DNA of 34,061 nucleotides from Synechococcus sp. SP2 MAG (GCA_030756895.1 JAVBIX010000055.1:1-34061), one strand, 5' to 3'; shown: positions 7,121 to 18,370, counted from the first letter of the stretch. Notes: generated by a model not told the origin, from the letters alone. Numbers and translations are program-made.

Positions 7121-7485
7121 TTCTGGTACTGACCAAACTGAGCCTCGTAGAGCGCATCCTCTTGGCCCGCTAGAAGCCGAAGATCGGAACAAGGAAGCGC
7201 AACGCACAGCAAGGTAAAACCATCAGCGCGTAGGTCTTCTCTTACCCCCATCGCATCAGATTGCTCTACCGATCCAGTTTTAAGACGGGCTGCACAGGTG
7301 GTACAAACCCCAGAGCAACAAGAACTGGGAAGCATCACCCCTGCCGCTTCTGCAGCAGCCAAAACGGTTTGATCAGAACGACAGGGAAAGCTGTGTTCAA
7401 CAGCATCCACTTCGATGCTGACGTTGTATGTGACAGCAGCACTGGCGAGATCGCTCATCCTGAAAGAGATGCCTTGGTCATTCAT
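7117..7485 (-). CDS. plant-type [2Fe-2S] ferredoxin with C-terminal extension
   Basis: 122 residues (113 if started at the internal ATG 7458). Using the shorter numbering, Cys47, Cys52, Cys55 and Cys85 give the C-x4-C-x2-C...x29-C ligand pattern of plant-type ferredoxins, in PSSCCSGVCTTCAARLKTG and LLCVALP. An extra Cys48 sits beside the first ligand. After the last ligand the protein continues about 28 residues, ending EAQFGQYQK, longer than photosynthetic PetF and reminiscent of the FdC-type ferredoxins with extended C-termini. It probably donates electrons to a specific partner rather than serving as the main PSI acceptor (inference). Its stop overlaps the next start. Confidence 0.88.
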   Translation of the reverse strand: MNDQGISFRMSDLASAAVTYNVSIEVDAVEHSFPCRSDQTVLAAAEAAGVMLPSSCCSGVCTTCAARLKTGSVEQSDAMGVREDLRADGFTLLCVALPCSDLRLLAGQEDALYEAQFGQYQK

Positions 7486-7504
7486 CTTCTCAGGGCAACA
7501 GGCC

Positions 7505-8215
7505 TTATGACGACAGATCTGAGCAGGGAGTCCATTGCGAGGGATGGGGCGCCAGGTATTCCGGTGGGTTGCCCTGCTCAGGAGCCGTGATCACAAAATC
7601 GAAACTGATCGAGCAGCGGAGCGATTCAGGATCACCATTCGCCAACACGCTGTGATCAAGCCTGGAAGGAAACAGCACAAGCAAGCCAACCTCAGGAGCC
7701 AGATCCCAACTTTCAGAATTAAAGGGGTGATCAGAAGCGATTGGCCCGCCATGACCTGCGACGAGTCCTGGCACGAGCTCATTGCTTTGATGAGGGGCAT
7801 GCACACGAAGCACACCCTCCTCCCCTGAACCATCTCCGGTGAGATAGAGCACCGCACTGAGGTGGGCATTGGGATGGTGATGGCGGCCAACGAGCTGATC
7901 CCAATCGCTCAGCACAGGCCAGCAGCGCTGGAGATGCAAAGCCACTTGGCTGCGATCAAAGCCAACGGCCTCCAGGTAACCCGTGGCCTGCTCTGACACC
8001 TTGTTCACCAAGGCAGCAAATTCCGCTTGGTGATGCAACTGCCAAACACCGTTGATATCACCAGTCCAAGCGCATCCCTCACTGGGGTTGCTAACAGCCT
8101 CACCCCTAAGAGCCAGCAGCGTCTGTAGATGCCCAGCAAGATCAAGCGGATCGATGACCAGCTTGGTTGTCGCCACAACCGTTGGGAAAAGCTGGAGAAG
8201 AGTAAAAGTCATCAC
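7505..8215 (-). CDS. putative 2OG-Fe(II) oxygenase (TIGR02466-like)
   Basis: 236 residues. The core shows the putative 2OG-Fe(II) oxygenase pattern: a His-rich iron site at 112-118 (HHHPNAH) followed by LSAVLYL, a strand LLVLFPSRLDHSV with His188 as the distal iron ligand, and Arg200 in LRCSISFDF as the likely 2-oxoglutarate-binding residue. The family is a small cupin-like dioxygenase; the substrate is unknown. The start could be either of two adjacent ATG codons. It lies just after the atp-operon terminator and 19 bases before the ferredoxin gene, so it is likely the first gene of the ferredoxin/DUF3326 operon. Confidence 0.75.
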   Translation of the reverse strand: MMTFTLLQLFPTVVATTKLVIDPLDLAGHLQTLLALRGEAVSNPSEGCAWTGDINGVWQLHHQAEFAALVNKVSEQATGYLEAVGFDRSQVALHLQRCWPVLSDWDQLVGRHHHPNAHLSAVLYLTGDGSGEEGVLRVHAPHQSNELVPGLVAGHGGPIASDHPFNSESWDLAPEVGLLVLFPSRLDHSVLANGDPESLRCSISFDFVITAPEQGNPPEYLAPHPSQWTPCSDLSS

Positions 8216-8221
8216 TCCATT

Positions 8222-8252
8222 AAAAAAGCCGGCCCTCAGGACCGGCTTTTTT
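8222..8252 (-). terminator. terminator of the ATP synthase operon
   Basis: 11-bp inverted repeat (aaaaaagccgg and ccggctttttt) with a 9-base loop, 17 bases beyond the gamma-subunit stop. Because it is flanked by A and T runs it can work on either strand, but only the minus-strand atp operon reads into it here. Confidence 0.85.
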
Positions 8253-8268
8253 AATGATCAGCAGGGAG

Positions 8269-9222
8269 CTAGCCCCCTGCAGCCGCCGAGCCACCAACAA
8301 CTTCCAGAATTTCCTGGGTAATTGCTGCCTGACGCGCCTTGTTGTAATCAAGAGTGAGTGTTTTTGCCAATTCCTTGGCATTATCACTGGCATTATTCAT
8401 CGCAGTCATACGACTTGCCAGCTCAGATGCTGCAGATTCCTGCAATGAACGCAAAAGTTGATTCTGTAAATACAGAGGCAACAATGCATTCAGAAGCTGA
8501 TCAGGACTTTGCTCAAAGACAATGTCTGAGGGCAGAGCAGGTTGAGAATTAGCAGGAGCATCTCCTGTTTCAACAGTGAGACGACCTTCCTTGGTCGTGA
8601 GACGGAAGATCTCATCCTCTGCCTCAGCAATACCTTGGGGATCAAGGGGCAGAAGGGTCTGAACTACAGGCTTACAGCTCACCAAATTAATAAACTTGGT
8701 GTAAACGATCTCAACACGATCTGATGTTTCAGAAAGAAACTCAGCAAAGATTTCGCTAGCGATTGAACCAGCTTCATCAGCAGTAGGTACTTGCTCCAAG
8801 CCGGTGAAAGTGGCTTGGATGGGATAACTACGATTGGTGAAATAGCTAATCGCTTTGCGTCCAATCAATACAAGAGTGACTTTGTAACCCTGGCGTTGAA
8901 GCTCAGCGAAACGTTTCTCGGTGCGTCTGATGATATTGGAGTTGTAGCCACCACAAAGACCACGATCGCCAGTAACGGCCATCAAGGTGATGGTTTCAAC
9001 AGGACGCTGCTCTAGCAAAGGAGCATCAGCATCTTCAAAGCGCATTCGCGATTGAAGATTCTCTAGTAGACGCGCGAGTCGGTCAGCAAACGGACGACTT
9101 CGCAAGACTTGTTCTTGGGCTCGACGAACTTTGGCCGCAGCCACGAGACGCATGGCCTCTGTGATCTTGCGGGTGTTCTTGACCGATTTAATCCGGTCAC
9201 GGATCGCTTTGAGATTTGCCAT
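8269..9222 (-). CDS. atpG: ATP synthase gamma subunit
   Basis: 317 residues, the central rotor stalk of F1. The N-terminal helix [20 protein letters not shown] and the C-terminal helix ([18 protein letters not shown]) form the coiled-coil shaft. [10 protein letters not shown] near 86 is the usual conserved stretch. Compared with non-photosynthetic bacteria it has the roughly 30-40 residue cyanobacterial insertion (about 195-235), without the two closely spaced Cys that make the plant enzyme thiol-regulated. Last gene of the operon, 11 bases after atpA. Also called atpC in cyanobacterial naming. Confidence 0.96.
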   Translation of the reverse strand: MANLKAIRDRIKSVKNTRKITEAMRLVAAAKVRRAQEQVLRSRPFADRLARLLENLQSRMRFEDADAPLLEQRPVETITLMAVTGDRGLCGGYNSNIIRRTEKRFAELQRQGYKVTLVLIGRKAISYFTNRSYPIQATFTGLEQVPTADEAGSIASEIFAEFLSETSDRVEIVYTKFINLVSCKPVVQTLLPLDPQGIAEAEDEIFRLTTKEGRLTVETGDAPANSQPALPSDIVFEQSPDQLLNALLPLYLQNQLLRSLQESAASELASRMTAMNNASDNAKELAKTLTLDYNKARQAAITQEILEVVGGSAAAGG

Positions 9223-9233
9223 GGCTTAAGCCC

Positions 9234-10808
<1,575 letters not shown>

Positions 10809-10813
10809 TTAGC

Positions 10814-11362
10814 TCAGCTCGCCTTGGCGAGGGCAAGACCTAGGCGTCGAACCTGACCAGAAAGGCTGGCATCGATCACCTGAGAACCAAGATTGACGAC
10901 GAAACCACCAATTAACGAAGGATCGACCTCTAGATCGATTTCGACGTCATTGGTTCCAGCCATTGACTGGACTTTGGTGGTTAATGCGGCCTGCTGCTCA
11001 TCGGATAGTGGTTGAGCAGAGCGAACATGCGCCAAAGCAATATTCCGGGACTCTCGATAAAGCTCGAGATAGCGAAGGAGCACTGCTTCGAGAGCCGGAA
11101 GGCGCTGGCGATCAGCCAGAACCTTGAGCAAATTCATCAACGAAGGCGTGATTTGCTCAGCAAGAAGGCTTGTTAAAGCTTTTTTCTTTGCATCAGGCTC
11201 CAGAACAGGAGAGGTCATCGCGTCGCGAAGCGGTTCAGAACTCTCCCAAGCGATAAGAAGCGTTTTGCACTGAGCTGCGACTTCATCCGACTCTTTGCGA
11301 GCGTCGGTGACCTGAAGTAAGGCGTCTGCGTAAGGGGTGGCTAGAGAATTAAGAAGAGGCAT
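10814..11362 (-). CDS. atpH: ATP synthase delta subunit (OSCP)
   Basis: 182 residues, matching the delta/OSCP family in length. The N-terminal helical domain begins MPLLNSLATPYADALLQV; the conserved C-terminal part reads EVDPSLIGGFVVNLGSQVIDASLSGQ. It links the top of F1 to the b/b' stator. The ATG is next to the atpF stop, sharing one base (position 11362). Also called atpD in cyanobacteria. Confidence 0.96.
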   Translation of the reverse strand: MPLLNSLATPYADALLQVTDARKESDEVAAQCKTLLIAWESSEPLRDAMTSPVLEPDAKKKALTSLLAEQITPSLMNLLKVLADRQRLPALEAVLLRYLELYRESRNIALAHVRSAQPLSDEQQAALTTKVQSMAGTNDVEIDLEVDPSLIGGFVVNLGSQVIDASLSGQVRRLGLALAKAS

Positions 11363-11883
11363 CAGGAATCCCCAAGATTTTGAATGGAGGAATCAATGAG
11401 CCTGCCTTGCGCCTTGCTGTCAAGACGATTCGGCAATTCAGTCATCGCCTGATTGATTGCAGCTAACGCCGCTTGTCGTCGTAGCTGTTCTGTCAGACGA
11501 GCACCTTCGGCATTGAGATCAGCCAAGGCGTCTTGCTTCAGAGCAGCCATGGCCTTAATCGTGCGCTTCTCGCCATCTAAGCGAATGGCTTGTGCACGAG
11601 CAGTGCCGTCAACTCGAATCTTGTCAGCTTTTTGCTGAGCGACTGAAAGCTCTTGTTGGGCTTCAGCCAGTTCAGAAGTGGCGGACTTGAGCCGGCTCTC
11701 GGCATCTTCGAGATCACGAAGAATGGTCTCGCGTCGGCGCTGAAGCATGCCGCCAAGAAATCCTTTTAGGAACCAATACAGAACCCCGATCACAATGACC
11801 AGGTTGATCAGATTGGTTTCAAGCAGATTGAGGTTGATTCCAAAACCACCCTCAGAAGCCATCAAGGGGAAGAAAACAGTCAT
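11362..11883 (-). CDS. atpF: ATP synthase b subunit
   Basis: 173 residues: one N-terminal membrane span (about residues 26-44, LVIVIGVLYWFLKGFLGG), then a long charged, Ala/Glu/Gln-rich coiled coil (for example ELAEAQQELSVAQQKADKI). It forms the peripheral stalk with b'. It overlaps its neighbours by one base at each end (11362 and 11883), which supports coupled translation. Confidence 0.95.
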   Translation of the reverse strand: MTVFFPLMASEGGFGINLNLLETNLINLVIVIGVLYWFLKGFLGGMLQRRRETILRDLEDAESRLKSATSELAEAQQELSVAQQKADKIRVDGTARAQAIRLDGEKRTIKAMAALKQDALADLNAEGARLTEQLRRQAALAAINQAMTELPNRLDSKAQGRLIDSSIQNLGDS

Positions 11884-12347
11884 CAGGCAGCCATCAATCG
11901 TTGGATGATCTGGGAGCTGAGCTGATCGACCTGACTCATCAAGCTGGCTTGAGCAGCATCACGCTGAGATTCGATCTCTCTGCGGGCTTGCTCGCGAGTG
12001 CGATTGGCCTCAGCTTCCGCTTCAGCTAATGCCTCGCGGTAGAGAGCATCAACTTCCGATTCAGCTTCAACAATCGCTGACTGTGCAGCTTGTCGGGCGC
12101 CACGGAGTTGATCTTGAAGGTCAGCTTCGAGTCGCTTAATTTGCTCAAGCTTTTGCTTGGCATCAGCACGACTCGTAGAGATGTAACCCTCACGATCTTC
12201 TACGACCTTGCCAACTGGCCGGAAGAACAGAGAATTAAGCAGGAAGGTAAGGAGAACCACCTGGACCGCCATAAGCGGAAGGGTGGCATCGAGGTCAAAA
12301 AGACCTCCCTCCGGAACAGCTGCTTCAGCGAGCAGAAGCCAGGTCAT
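11883..12347 (-). CDS. atpF2: ATP synthase b' subunit
   Basis: 154 residues: a membrane span at about 23-43 ([20 protein letters not shown]), the conserved [14 protein letters not shown] right after it, and a long Ala/Glu/Arg coiled coil. Two different b-type subunits are typical of photosynthetic organisms, and b' pairs with b as a heterodimer. Called atpG in much cyanobacterial literature. The ORF starts 91 bases after the c-subunit stop. Confidence 0.95.
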   Translation of the reverse strand: MTWLLLAEAAVPEGGLFDLDATLPLMAVQVVLLTFLLNSLFFRPVGKVVEDREGYISTSRADAKQKLEQIKRLEADLQDQLRGARQAAQSAIVEAESEVDALYREALAEAEAEANRTREQARREIESQRDAAQASLMSQVDQLSSQIIQRLMAA

Positions 12348-12438
12348 GAAAGGGTGCGCTGGGGTAAATCAAATCGATCGGAATACGACTCACAGCGAAG
12401 CCTCCAAATAGGAGACTTCGCTGCAGCCGCAATGTCAA

Positions 12439-12840
<402 letters not shown>

Positions 12841-13569
12841 CTAATGGGCCTCTTCGTGCACTGCTTCACCGATGTAATTAGCGGCGAGAGTTGCAAAAAT
12901 CAGGGCCTGAATGGCACTGGTAAAAAGACCAAGGAACATTGCTGGAAGCGGAACAAGTACTGGGACCAGGAAGGCCAGCACTGCCACAACCAATTCATCG
13001 GCCAAGATATTTCCGAACAAACGGAAAGAAAGTGAGAGGGGCTTCGTGAAGTCCTCAATGATCTTGAACGGGAGCATGATCGGGGTTGGCTCCACGTAGT
13101 ACTCGAAGTAGCGCAACCCCTTTCGGCTCAATCCTGCATAGAAGTAGGAAAGAGACACCAGCAAGGCCATAGCCACCGTGGTGTTGATGTCTGCGGTTGG
13201 AGCACCCAACTCACCATTGGGAAGTTCGATTAAGCGCCAAGGGATTAGCGCTCCACCCCAATTGCAGACGAAGATGAAAAGGAACAGAGTCCCAATGAAT
13301 GGGAGCCAGTCACGATAGGCCTTCTCACCAATTTGTTCCCGAGCGAGATCACGTAAATAATCCCAAAGGAATTCCAGAAAGTTCTGGACACCGCTCGGAT
13401 CACGCTCCATCTTGCGGGTACCAATCACGATCAGAGCAAGCAATGCTCCAATCACAACCCAAGAGCTGAGAAAAACTTGACCGTGAAGGTTGATGTTGCC
13501 GATCTGCCAATACAGATGTTGACCGACCTCAAGTTCGGCGAACGGCAGATTGAGGGGAGTCAGAACCAT
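12841..13569 (-). CDS. atpB: ATP synthase a subunit
   Basis: 242 residues, polytopic. The essential Arg183 lies in [15 protein letters not shown], facing Glu61 of the c-ring in the proton path; the last helix ends [14 protein letters not shown]. The region [20 protein letters not shown] matches the cyanobacterial/chloroplast a subunit. Called atpI in cyanobacterial naming. It follows atp1 after 23 bases. Confidence 0.97.
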   Translation of the reverse strand: MVLTPLNLPFAELEVGQHLYWQIGNINLHGQVFLSSWVVIGALLALIVIGTRKMERDPSGVQNFLEFLWDYLRDLAREQIGEKAYRDWLPFIGTLFLFIFVCNWGGALIPWRLIELPNGELGAPTADINTTVAMALLVSLSYFYAGLSRKGLRYFEYYVEPTPIMLPFKIIEDFTKPLSLSFRLFGNILADELVVAVLAFLVPVLVPLPAMFLGLFTSAIQALIFATLAANYIGEAVHEEAH

Positions 13570-13592
13570 GGCAGAAGCGAAGTTGCTCGAGG

Positions 13593-14018
13593 TCAGCCGT
13601 CAATGACGGTCTGAAGAATCAAGGCTGGCTTGTAAAGCAGAAATCCAAGAAAAGCTGGAAGCAATTCCAACTGTGGAAGTTTTGCCGCTGCTACTACGAG
13701 AAGCACCGGCACCACAATTTGGAATCGACCAACCTGACGAGAACCGCCACCGAGCCGAGCCACGCTGCGGGCTAGAAGGCGCAGGTAAAGAAGACCGGCG
13801 CAGGATCCAACAAGCAGGCTGCGGGCTACCAATAAGTCAAATCTGAGATATGCGAACAAAGCCGCACACAATGAAATAACAAGGGTGACCAGCATCAGGC
13901 GTCGCTGAAGTCGGGCATAGCCCTCCATGCCGGAGTCGGTCGGGGCAGTTGCCCCGTCCAAGTCAGTGGAGGTCGGTGCCTGCAAGCAGCGCCTGAGAAA
14001 GCGCGCGGAATCTATCAC
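13593..14018 (-). CDS. atp1: ATP synthase operon protein Atp1 (AtpI-like assembly factor)
   Basis: 141 residues starting at GTG 14018, whose GTGA overlaps the methyltransferase stop; an internal ATG at residue 29 ([12 protein letters not shown]) is an alternative. Four hydrophobic segments follow, for example [18 protein letters not shown] and [14 protein letters not shown], the topology of the small membrane protein that begins many atp operons and is linked to c-ring assembly or ion uptake. Confidence 0.88.
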   Translation of the reverse strand: MIDSARFLRRCLQAPTSTDLDGATAPTDSGMEGYARLQRRLMLVTLVISLCAALFAYLRFDLLVARSLLVGSCAGLLYLRLLARSVARLGGGSRQVGRFQIVVPVLLVVAAAKLPQLELLPAFLGFLLYKPALILQTVIDG

Positions 14019-15235
14019 GCGTTTCGGGCAGAGCCCCCATGACCGACCTCCAGCAAAAGCAATCTTTTGCTCATGAGACCTCTCACCAGAGAGGCTGTTT
14101 TCTCGGTCCCACTAAGGATTCCGAGTGGAACTTCAGGGTTTTCATCAACCAAACGGAGCAGGTTCAATTCCTCGTCTGAAATGGAGATGGGTTCAAAATC
14201 TGGCCCCAACATGCTCTTGGAAGGCCACCCCCAAAGACATGGCTGGCGGCGACCACTCGCTTGGAGCATCGTTTCGTCGTTGTCCCAAAGCAAAGGCTGA
14301 ATCGGTTGAGCGCTCACAAAAAACTCAAAGTGACTGATATCGGGGTCGAGCTGCTCTACAAGTGCCCATTGGTCAGAAAGCGGTAAAGCTTGTGCTCGGG
14401 ATAGCAATTCACCTTTGAGCAATCGAGCAGGGTCCCAGACAGATGGGTTTGAGAAGCCAGCGAAGCAAAGCCCTGATGACTTGATTAGTGCCATCAACCT
14501 CTCGAGGTCATAACTGGTTTCCTGAGGATGCAAATACATGTCGGCAAAGTTGGCGTCAGCGTGGGTATCGAGCGCCCAACGCTGTTCGTGGGTGCGACGC
14601 AACCGATTGGTCTCAGGCAAGTCTGAAAACAACTCACGACCCAACTTCAAGCCGTTCCCGCCTGTTCCCGCTTCCAAAAACTCCAGGGCTCGCTGAGTGC
14701 GATGAATCTCCCAACGGCCAGCATCGGCATACAGAAAAAGATGCAAAAGGCCCTGAGGGGCTAGTTGCTGTCCAAGAGCTTTCAATCCAGCCAGCGGGTC
14801 GCGCAGATGATGCAAAACCCCTACCGAGTTGATGTAATCAAAACGGCCTTCCTCTTGAAGATCCAACAGGCTGCGTTGCTCTTGACGAAGAGATCCGACT
14901 TGGTCAGCGCCTCCAGAACGGCGCAACCGCTCCCGCGCCACATCGAGAGCTCCCGCACTGATGTCTACGGCCAAGATCTCTGCCCCTGCATTGAGGTGGC
15001 AGAGATAGTCCGTGCTGACGCCTGTGCCACACCCCGCATCAAGGATGCGAATCGAACCCGAATTTGAATCCTGGGCTTTGAGCCCTCCTCTCACCGCAGC
15101 GAGCACGCTGTTGTGGCACCAGCGCCAGTTATATCCAGGAGGAGGGCCGTCTTGAAGGGGATCTGCTGGATAGGGAAAACGGTCATAAAAGTCGCTCACC
15201 ACAGGGGTAGCCACATCCGAGGGTGGGGTGTTCAT
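14015..15235 (-). CDS. class I SAM-dependent methyltransferase leading the atp operon
   Basis: 406 residues. Motif I ILDAGCGTG (about 64-72) is followed by the acidic AVDIS of motif II and the VLHHLRDP segment near 139, all of a class I (Methyltransf_11/12-like) fold. An N-terminal YDRFPYP at 17-23 resembles a group of methyltransferases that act on large substrates. The C-terminal half has a further roughly 200-residue domain that I do not recognise. The stop overlaps atp1 by four bases (GTGA), so it appears to be the first gene of the atp operon. Substrate unknown; methylation of an ATP synthase subunit is possible but only inferred from position. Confidence 0.82.
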   Translation of the reverse strand: MNTPPSDVATPVVSDFYDRFPYPADPLQDGPPPGYNWRWCHNSVLAAVRGGLKAQDSNSGSIRILDAGCGTGVSTDYLCHLNAGAEILAVDISAGALDVARERLRRSGGADQVGSLRQEQRSLLDLQEEGRFDYINSVGVLHHLRDPLAGLKALGQQLAPQGLLHLFLYADAGRWEIHRTQRALEFLEAGTGGNGLKLGRELFSDLPETNRLRRTHEQRWALDTHADANFADMYLHPQETSYDLERLMALIKSSGLCFAGFSNPSVWDPARLLKGELLSRAQALPLSDQWALVEQLDPDISHFEFFVSAQPIQPLLWDNDETMLQASGRRQPCLWGWPSKSMLGPDFEPISISDEELNLLRLVDENPEVPLGILSGTEKTASLVRGLMSKRLLLLEVGHGGSARNA

Positions 15236-15330
15236 AAGGCCGCCGATTCTGGGAGTAGACGCTCAAAGGAGCATTTCACGGGAGATCGTCGTTGCACCCC
15301 AAAGCTCATCAGAGCTGCAAACATTTGTTC

Positions 15331-15392
15331 ATGGCTGCCCAGAAGCCTGAGTGATGGGCCGTAACCTGACGCGATCCGGCTTGCTCTCGTAG
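15331..15392 (+). promoter_or_regulatory. two tandem minicistrons abutting apcE
   Basis: A 7-codon frame (ATG 15331, TGA 15352-15354) overlaps by one base (TGATG) a 12-codon frame (ATG 15354, TAG 15390-15392), whose stop directly abuts the apcE ATG (TAGATG). Such a chain could pass ribosomes into apcE. No clear Shine-Dalgarno sequence is seen and chance is possible. Confidence 0.3.
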
Positions 15393-18302
15393 ATGACAGT
15401 GACCGCCAGTAGCGGCAGCCCAAGGGTTTCCCCTCAGCTGTACGACACCCTGCCGCTCTCCAGTGTCCGTCGGGCTGAGCAACAAGACCGCTTCCCAGAC
15501 GGCGGTGAACTTGACACCCTGATCACTTTTTTCCGAAGTGGAAATGATCGGCTTGATGCAGCTCGCGTCCTGGCTAGCAATGCGGAATCAATCGTTGCCC
15601 GTGCCGCCAATCGAATTTTTGTAGGTGGCACCCCTCTCTCGTTTTTAGAGGAACCTCTCAGCACCGGGGAAGTTGCAGCCACCAACGCCACTCCATTGGC
15701 CGCTGATCAGGTTGCATTTCAAGACTCGGTGCGTACCTTTACGGGCTCTGAATCTGGAAATACCAAAGGCAATTTCATCAGCAGACTGCTCCAAGTCAGC
15801 GACGACGGCGATGTACGCGTCGTTTTACCCACAGGCTTTACCGCCATCAGTGTGGCGAAATATGGCCCAGGGAATATGCGCAAATCCGTGCGCGACCTGG
15901 GATGGTTCCTGCGATATGTGGGGTATGCCTTAGTTGCCGGAGACCCAAGCATTCTTGCGGTGAACACTCGGGGATTACGAGACGTTCTTGAAAAGGGCTG
16001 CTCCCTCTTCGCAACGAACGTGGCACTGCAGGAAATGCGAGCAGCTGCTGCTGCCCTCTTAAAAGAGCAGCCTGAAGCACGCCGACTGGCGATTGAATGC
16101 TTTGACGTTCTGCTTAAAGAGCTTGCTGTCCCAACACCTTCAACCCGCCAGAAGCTAGGAAGCTCTGTTCGCCAAGGACTTCAGCTCCCTGCCATCTATG
16201 CGTTAGCAGCTGAAACAGCTCAGCGCTTTGAAATGCGTCCGGGACTATCCGGCGCTGAGAAAGCAGAGGTTGTTCGCGCCGCCTATCGGCAGGTGTTCGA
16301 ACGCGACATTGCCAAGGGCTACTCACAAACACCCAGTGGAGTGGAAGCCAGCCAGCTCATCCAAGGGAAATTGTCCATGCGCGAATTTATTCGCGCGCTG
16401 GGGAAAAGCAAGGAGTACAGAACCCAGTTCTATGAACCCTTCGTCAACAGCCGTGTCGTCGAGCTTGCTTACAGACATTTCCTAGGCCGTGGGATCAGTT
16501 CTCTCGAAGAATTCCGAAAGGCGTTCTCAATCGTCAGCAACCAAGGGCTCAGCGGTCTTGTTGATGTGCTGATTAATGGTGCTGAGTACGCCCAAACCTT
16601 TGGGGAAGAAACCGTTCCTTACCTGCGCGATCTGGGTGAAGAGGCCCAAGAAAGTGCTGGCTGGGGGTCCAATCGCCGCTTGTTCCGGTTCAGCGCTCCC
16701 TTCGAATCTGCACCTCAATACGTCACTCTTTACGCGTCCTACCGCCAGCCCTTAGGGGACCAGCACGTCTACGGCGGCGGGAATGATCCGATCGGCAATC
16801 AATACGGCGCCATTTTCCCGTCTTCCACTGCATCCGTTTCCACACGCCCAGCGCCGTTTGGCTACGACACCCGTCGTCTGCTTGTGAGCAATGGCCTGGC
16901 TCAGCCTGGGCAAATGGGCAGTCCCCAGTTCCGCAGCAGCCGGCCGCGCAAGCTTGGGCCCACGGTTTTACGTCTGCAACAGATCGCCACTGGGGGGAAT
17001 TCGCTTCCAAGCCGAGGCGGACAACCCAGCATCCGTGGCACAGAATCCAGCACCCAGGCTGTGATCAAAGCCGTCTACGTGCAGGTGCTCGGAAACACCG
17101 GTTATTCCGGAGAAAGGGTTGAGAGCGCTGAAAATAGACTCGAGAATGGCGATATCAACTTGCGTGAGTTCATTCGCCAAGTTGCTTGTTCCAACCCCTT
17201 CCGGCGTCGCTACTGGGAAGGCCTCTACATCACGAAGTCCATCGAAGTGATGCATCGCCGGTTACTCGGCCGACCCACCTTTGGGCGCTGGGAAATTGAT
17301 GCTCTGTTCGACACTGCAGCTCGCAAAGGCTTCTACGGCGTTGTTGATGCCCTGATCAGCAGCAAAGAGTTTTCCGACTGCTTTGGTGATGACACGGTTC
17401 CCTATGAACGCTTTATCACCCCTAACGACCTAACCGTTAGGCGCGCTCCGGGGCTTCGCCGAGACGTGCAGGTTGAGCGCATAGCCGATACGACCCTGCG
17501 CCAGCGCCCCGACCCCACTCGAAGCGACAAGTTTCTGGGTTCTAGCGATGTCACGACAAGAAATCTGAGTTCAGGTAGAGACGTGAGCGACATGTGGGCA
17601 ATTGGCTTAAAGAGTGCCTCCCCTGCCACGCAATGGAAGATCTTGATGCGCACTCGGGGAAGGCAAGCAACCTCACCCAGCACATCTCCATTCGTTCCGA
17701 TCAGTAGCAAAAAGGCTGACAGCACCAAGTCCAATACAGCCGATGCTCAGTTACGTGCAGCCCTTCCCATTGGCAAGGCCGAGGGCTACCGGCTCCGTAG
17801 CGGTCTCCCAACAACCCCAACGCTACGAAGACCTTTTGATGAAAGCGATTTGCGCCAAGTCGTCGACGCTACTTATCAACAACTGCTAAACAAAGTTCCG
17901 CTCGAACAACAAAGAATGGTTGTGGCTGAGTCCAAACTTCGCGATGGGCAGATTGATCTGGCTGGATTCGTTGAAGCCGTAGCACTGGGAGATGACTTCC
18001 AAGAACGGTTGTTCTGTATGGCACCTCTTCGAGCCGCCACCGCAGCATCATTGGCTTTACTGGGAAGAGCCTCAACACCGTCAGAGACCAGTCGCTTCCT
18101 GAGAATCAGATTTGAATCAGGTCAGCCAGCAGCCGTCAGTGATTTCTTAGCCCAAAGGAATACAACCACAGAATCGTCAAGCGCTCCCGGGCTCGATGGG
18201 ATGAACACCCAGCAGGGGGTTCCTCAGGAAACGATCACTCGCACCGCATCTCTCTATCGAGGTCCAGCGGGTATGACACCGCCACCACAAAAAGCTCTTT
18301 GA
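15393..18302 (+). CDS. apcE: phycobilisome core-membrane linker ApcE (LCM)
   Basis: 969 residues. The N-terminal phycobilin-binding domain (about 1-235) carries the chromophore Cys203 in LEKGCSLFAT and the LCM-specific insertion near 77-145. Three linker repeats (REP) follow, at about 289-415, 553-675 and 816-925, each with a pattern like REFIRALGKS, YRHFLGRG and FGEETVPY, separated by long Pro/Ser/Arg-rich arms. Three REP domains usually go with a tricylindrical core. ApcE anchors the phycobilisome to the thylakoid and is a terminal energy emitter. REP3 is the most divergent. The gene has its own terminator before apcA. Confidence 0.97.
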   Translation: MTVTASSGSPRVSPQLYDTLPLSSVRRAEQQDRFPDGGELDTLITFFRSGNDRLDAARVLASNAESIVARAANRIFVGGTPLSFLEEPLSTGEVAATNATPLAADQVAFQDSVRTFTGSESGNTKGNFISRLLQVSDDGDVRVVLPTGFTAISVAKYGPGNMRKSVRDLGWFLRYVGYALVAGDPSILAVNTRGLRDVLEKGCSLFATNVALQEMRAAAAALLKEQPEARRLAIECFDVLLKELAVPTPSTRQKLGSSVRQGLQLPAIYALAAETAQRFEMRPGLSGAEKAEVVRAAYRQVFERDIAKGYSQTPSGVEASQLIQGKLSMREFIRALGKSKEYRTQFYEPFVNSRVVELAYRHFLGRGISSLEEFRKAFSIVSNQGLSGLVDVLINGAEYAQTFGEETVPYLRDLGEEAQESAGWGSNRRLFRFSAPFESAPQYVTLYASYRQPLGDQHVYGGGNDPIGNQYGAIFPSSTASVSTRPAPFGYDTRRLLVSNGLAQPGQMGSPQFRSSRPRKLGPTVLRLQQIATGGNSLPSRGGQPSIRGTESSTQAVIKAVYVQVLGNTGYSGERVESAENRLENGDINLREFIRQVACSNPFRRRYWEGLYITKSIEVMHRRLLGRPTFGRWEIDALFDTAARKGFYGVVDALISSKEFSDCFGDDTVPYERFITPNDLTVRRAPGLRRDVQVERIADTTLRQRPDPTRSDKFLGSSDVTTRNLSSGRDVSDMWAIGLKSASPATQWKILMRTRGRQATSPSTSPFVPISSKKADSTKSNTADAQLRAALPIGKAEGYRLRSGLPTTPTLRRPFDESDLRQVVDATYQQLLNKVPLEQQRMVVAESKLRDGQIDLAGFVEAVALGDDFQERLFCMAPLRAATAASLALLGRASTPSETSRFLRIRFESGQPAAVSDFLAQRNTTTESSSAPGLDGMNTQQGVPQETITRTASLYRGPAGMTPPPQKAL

Positions 18303-18337
18303 TATTATTTACTTCCTAAAATATTACTAGAAACGCT

Positions 18338-18370
18338 AAAAAGGCCGGGATTAAATCTCCGGCTTTTTTG
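18338..18370 (+). terminator. terminator or attenuator after apcE
   Basis: GCCGG/CCGGC stem extended by an A5/T6 pairing with one bulged base, a loop of about ten bases and a T run, 36 bases after the apcE stop. It would lower read-through from apcE into apcABC, matching the far higher need for allophycocyanin subunits than for ApcE. Confidence 0.8.
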
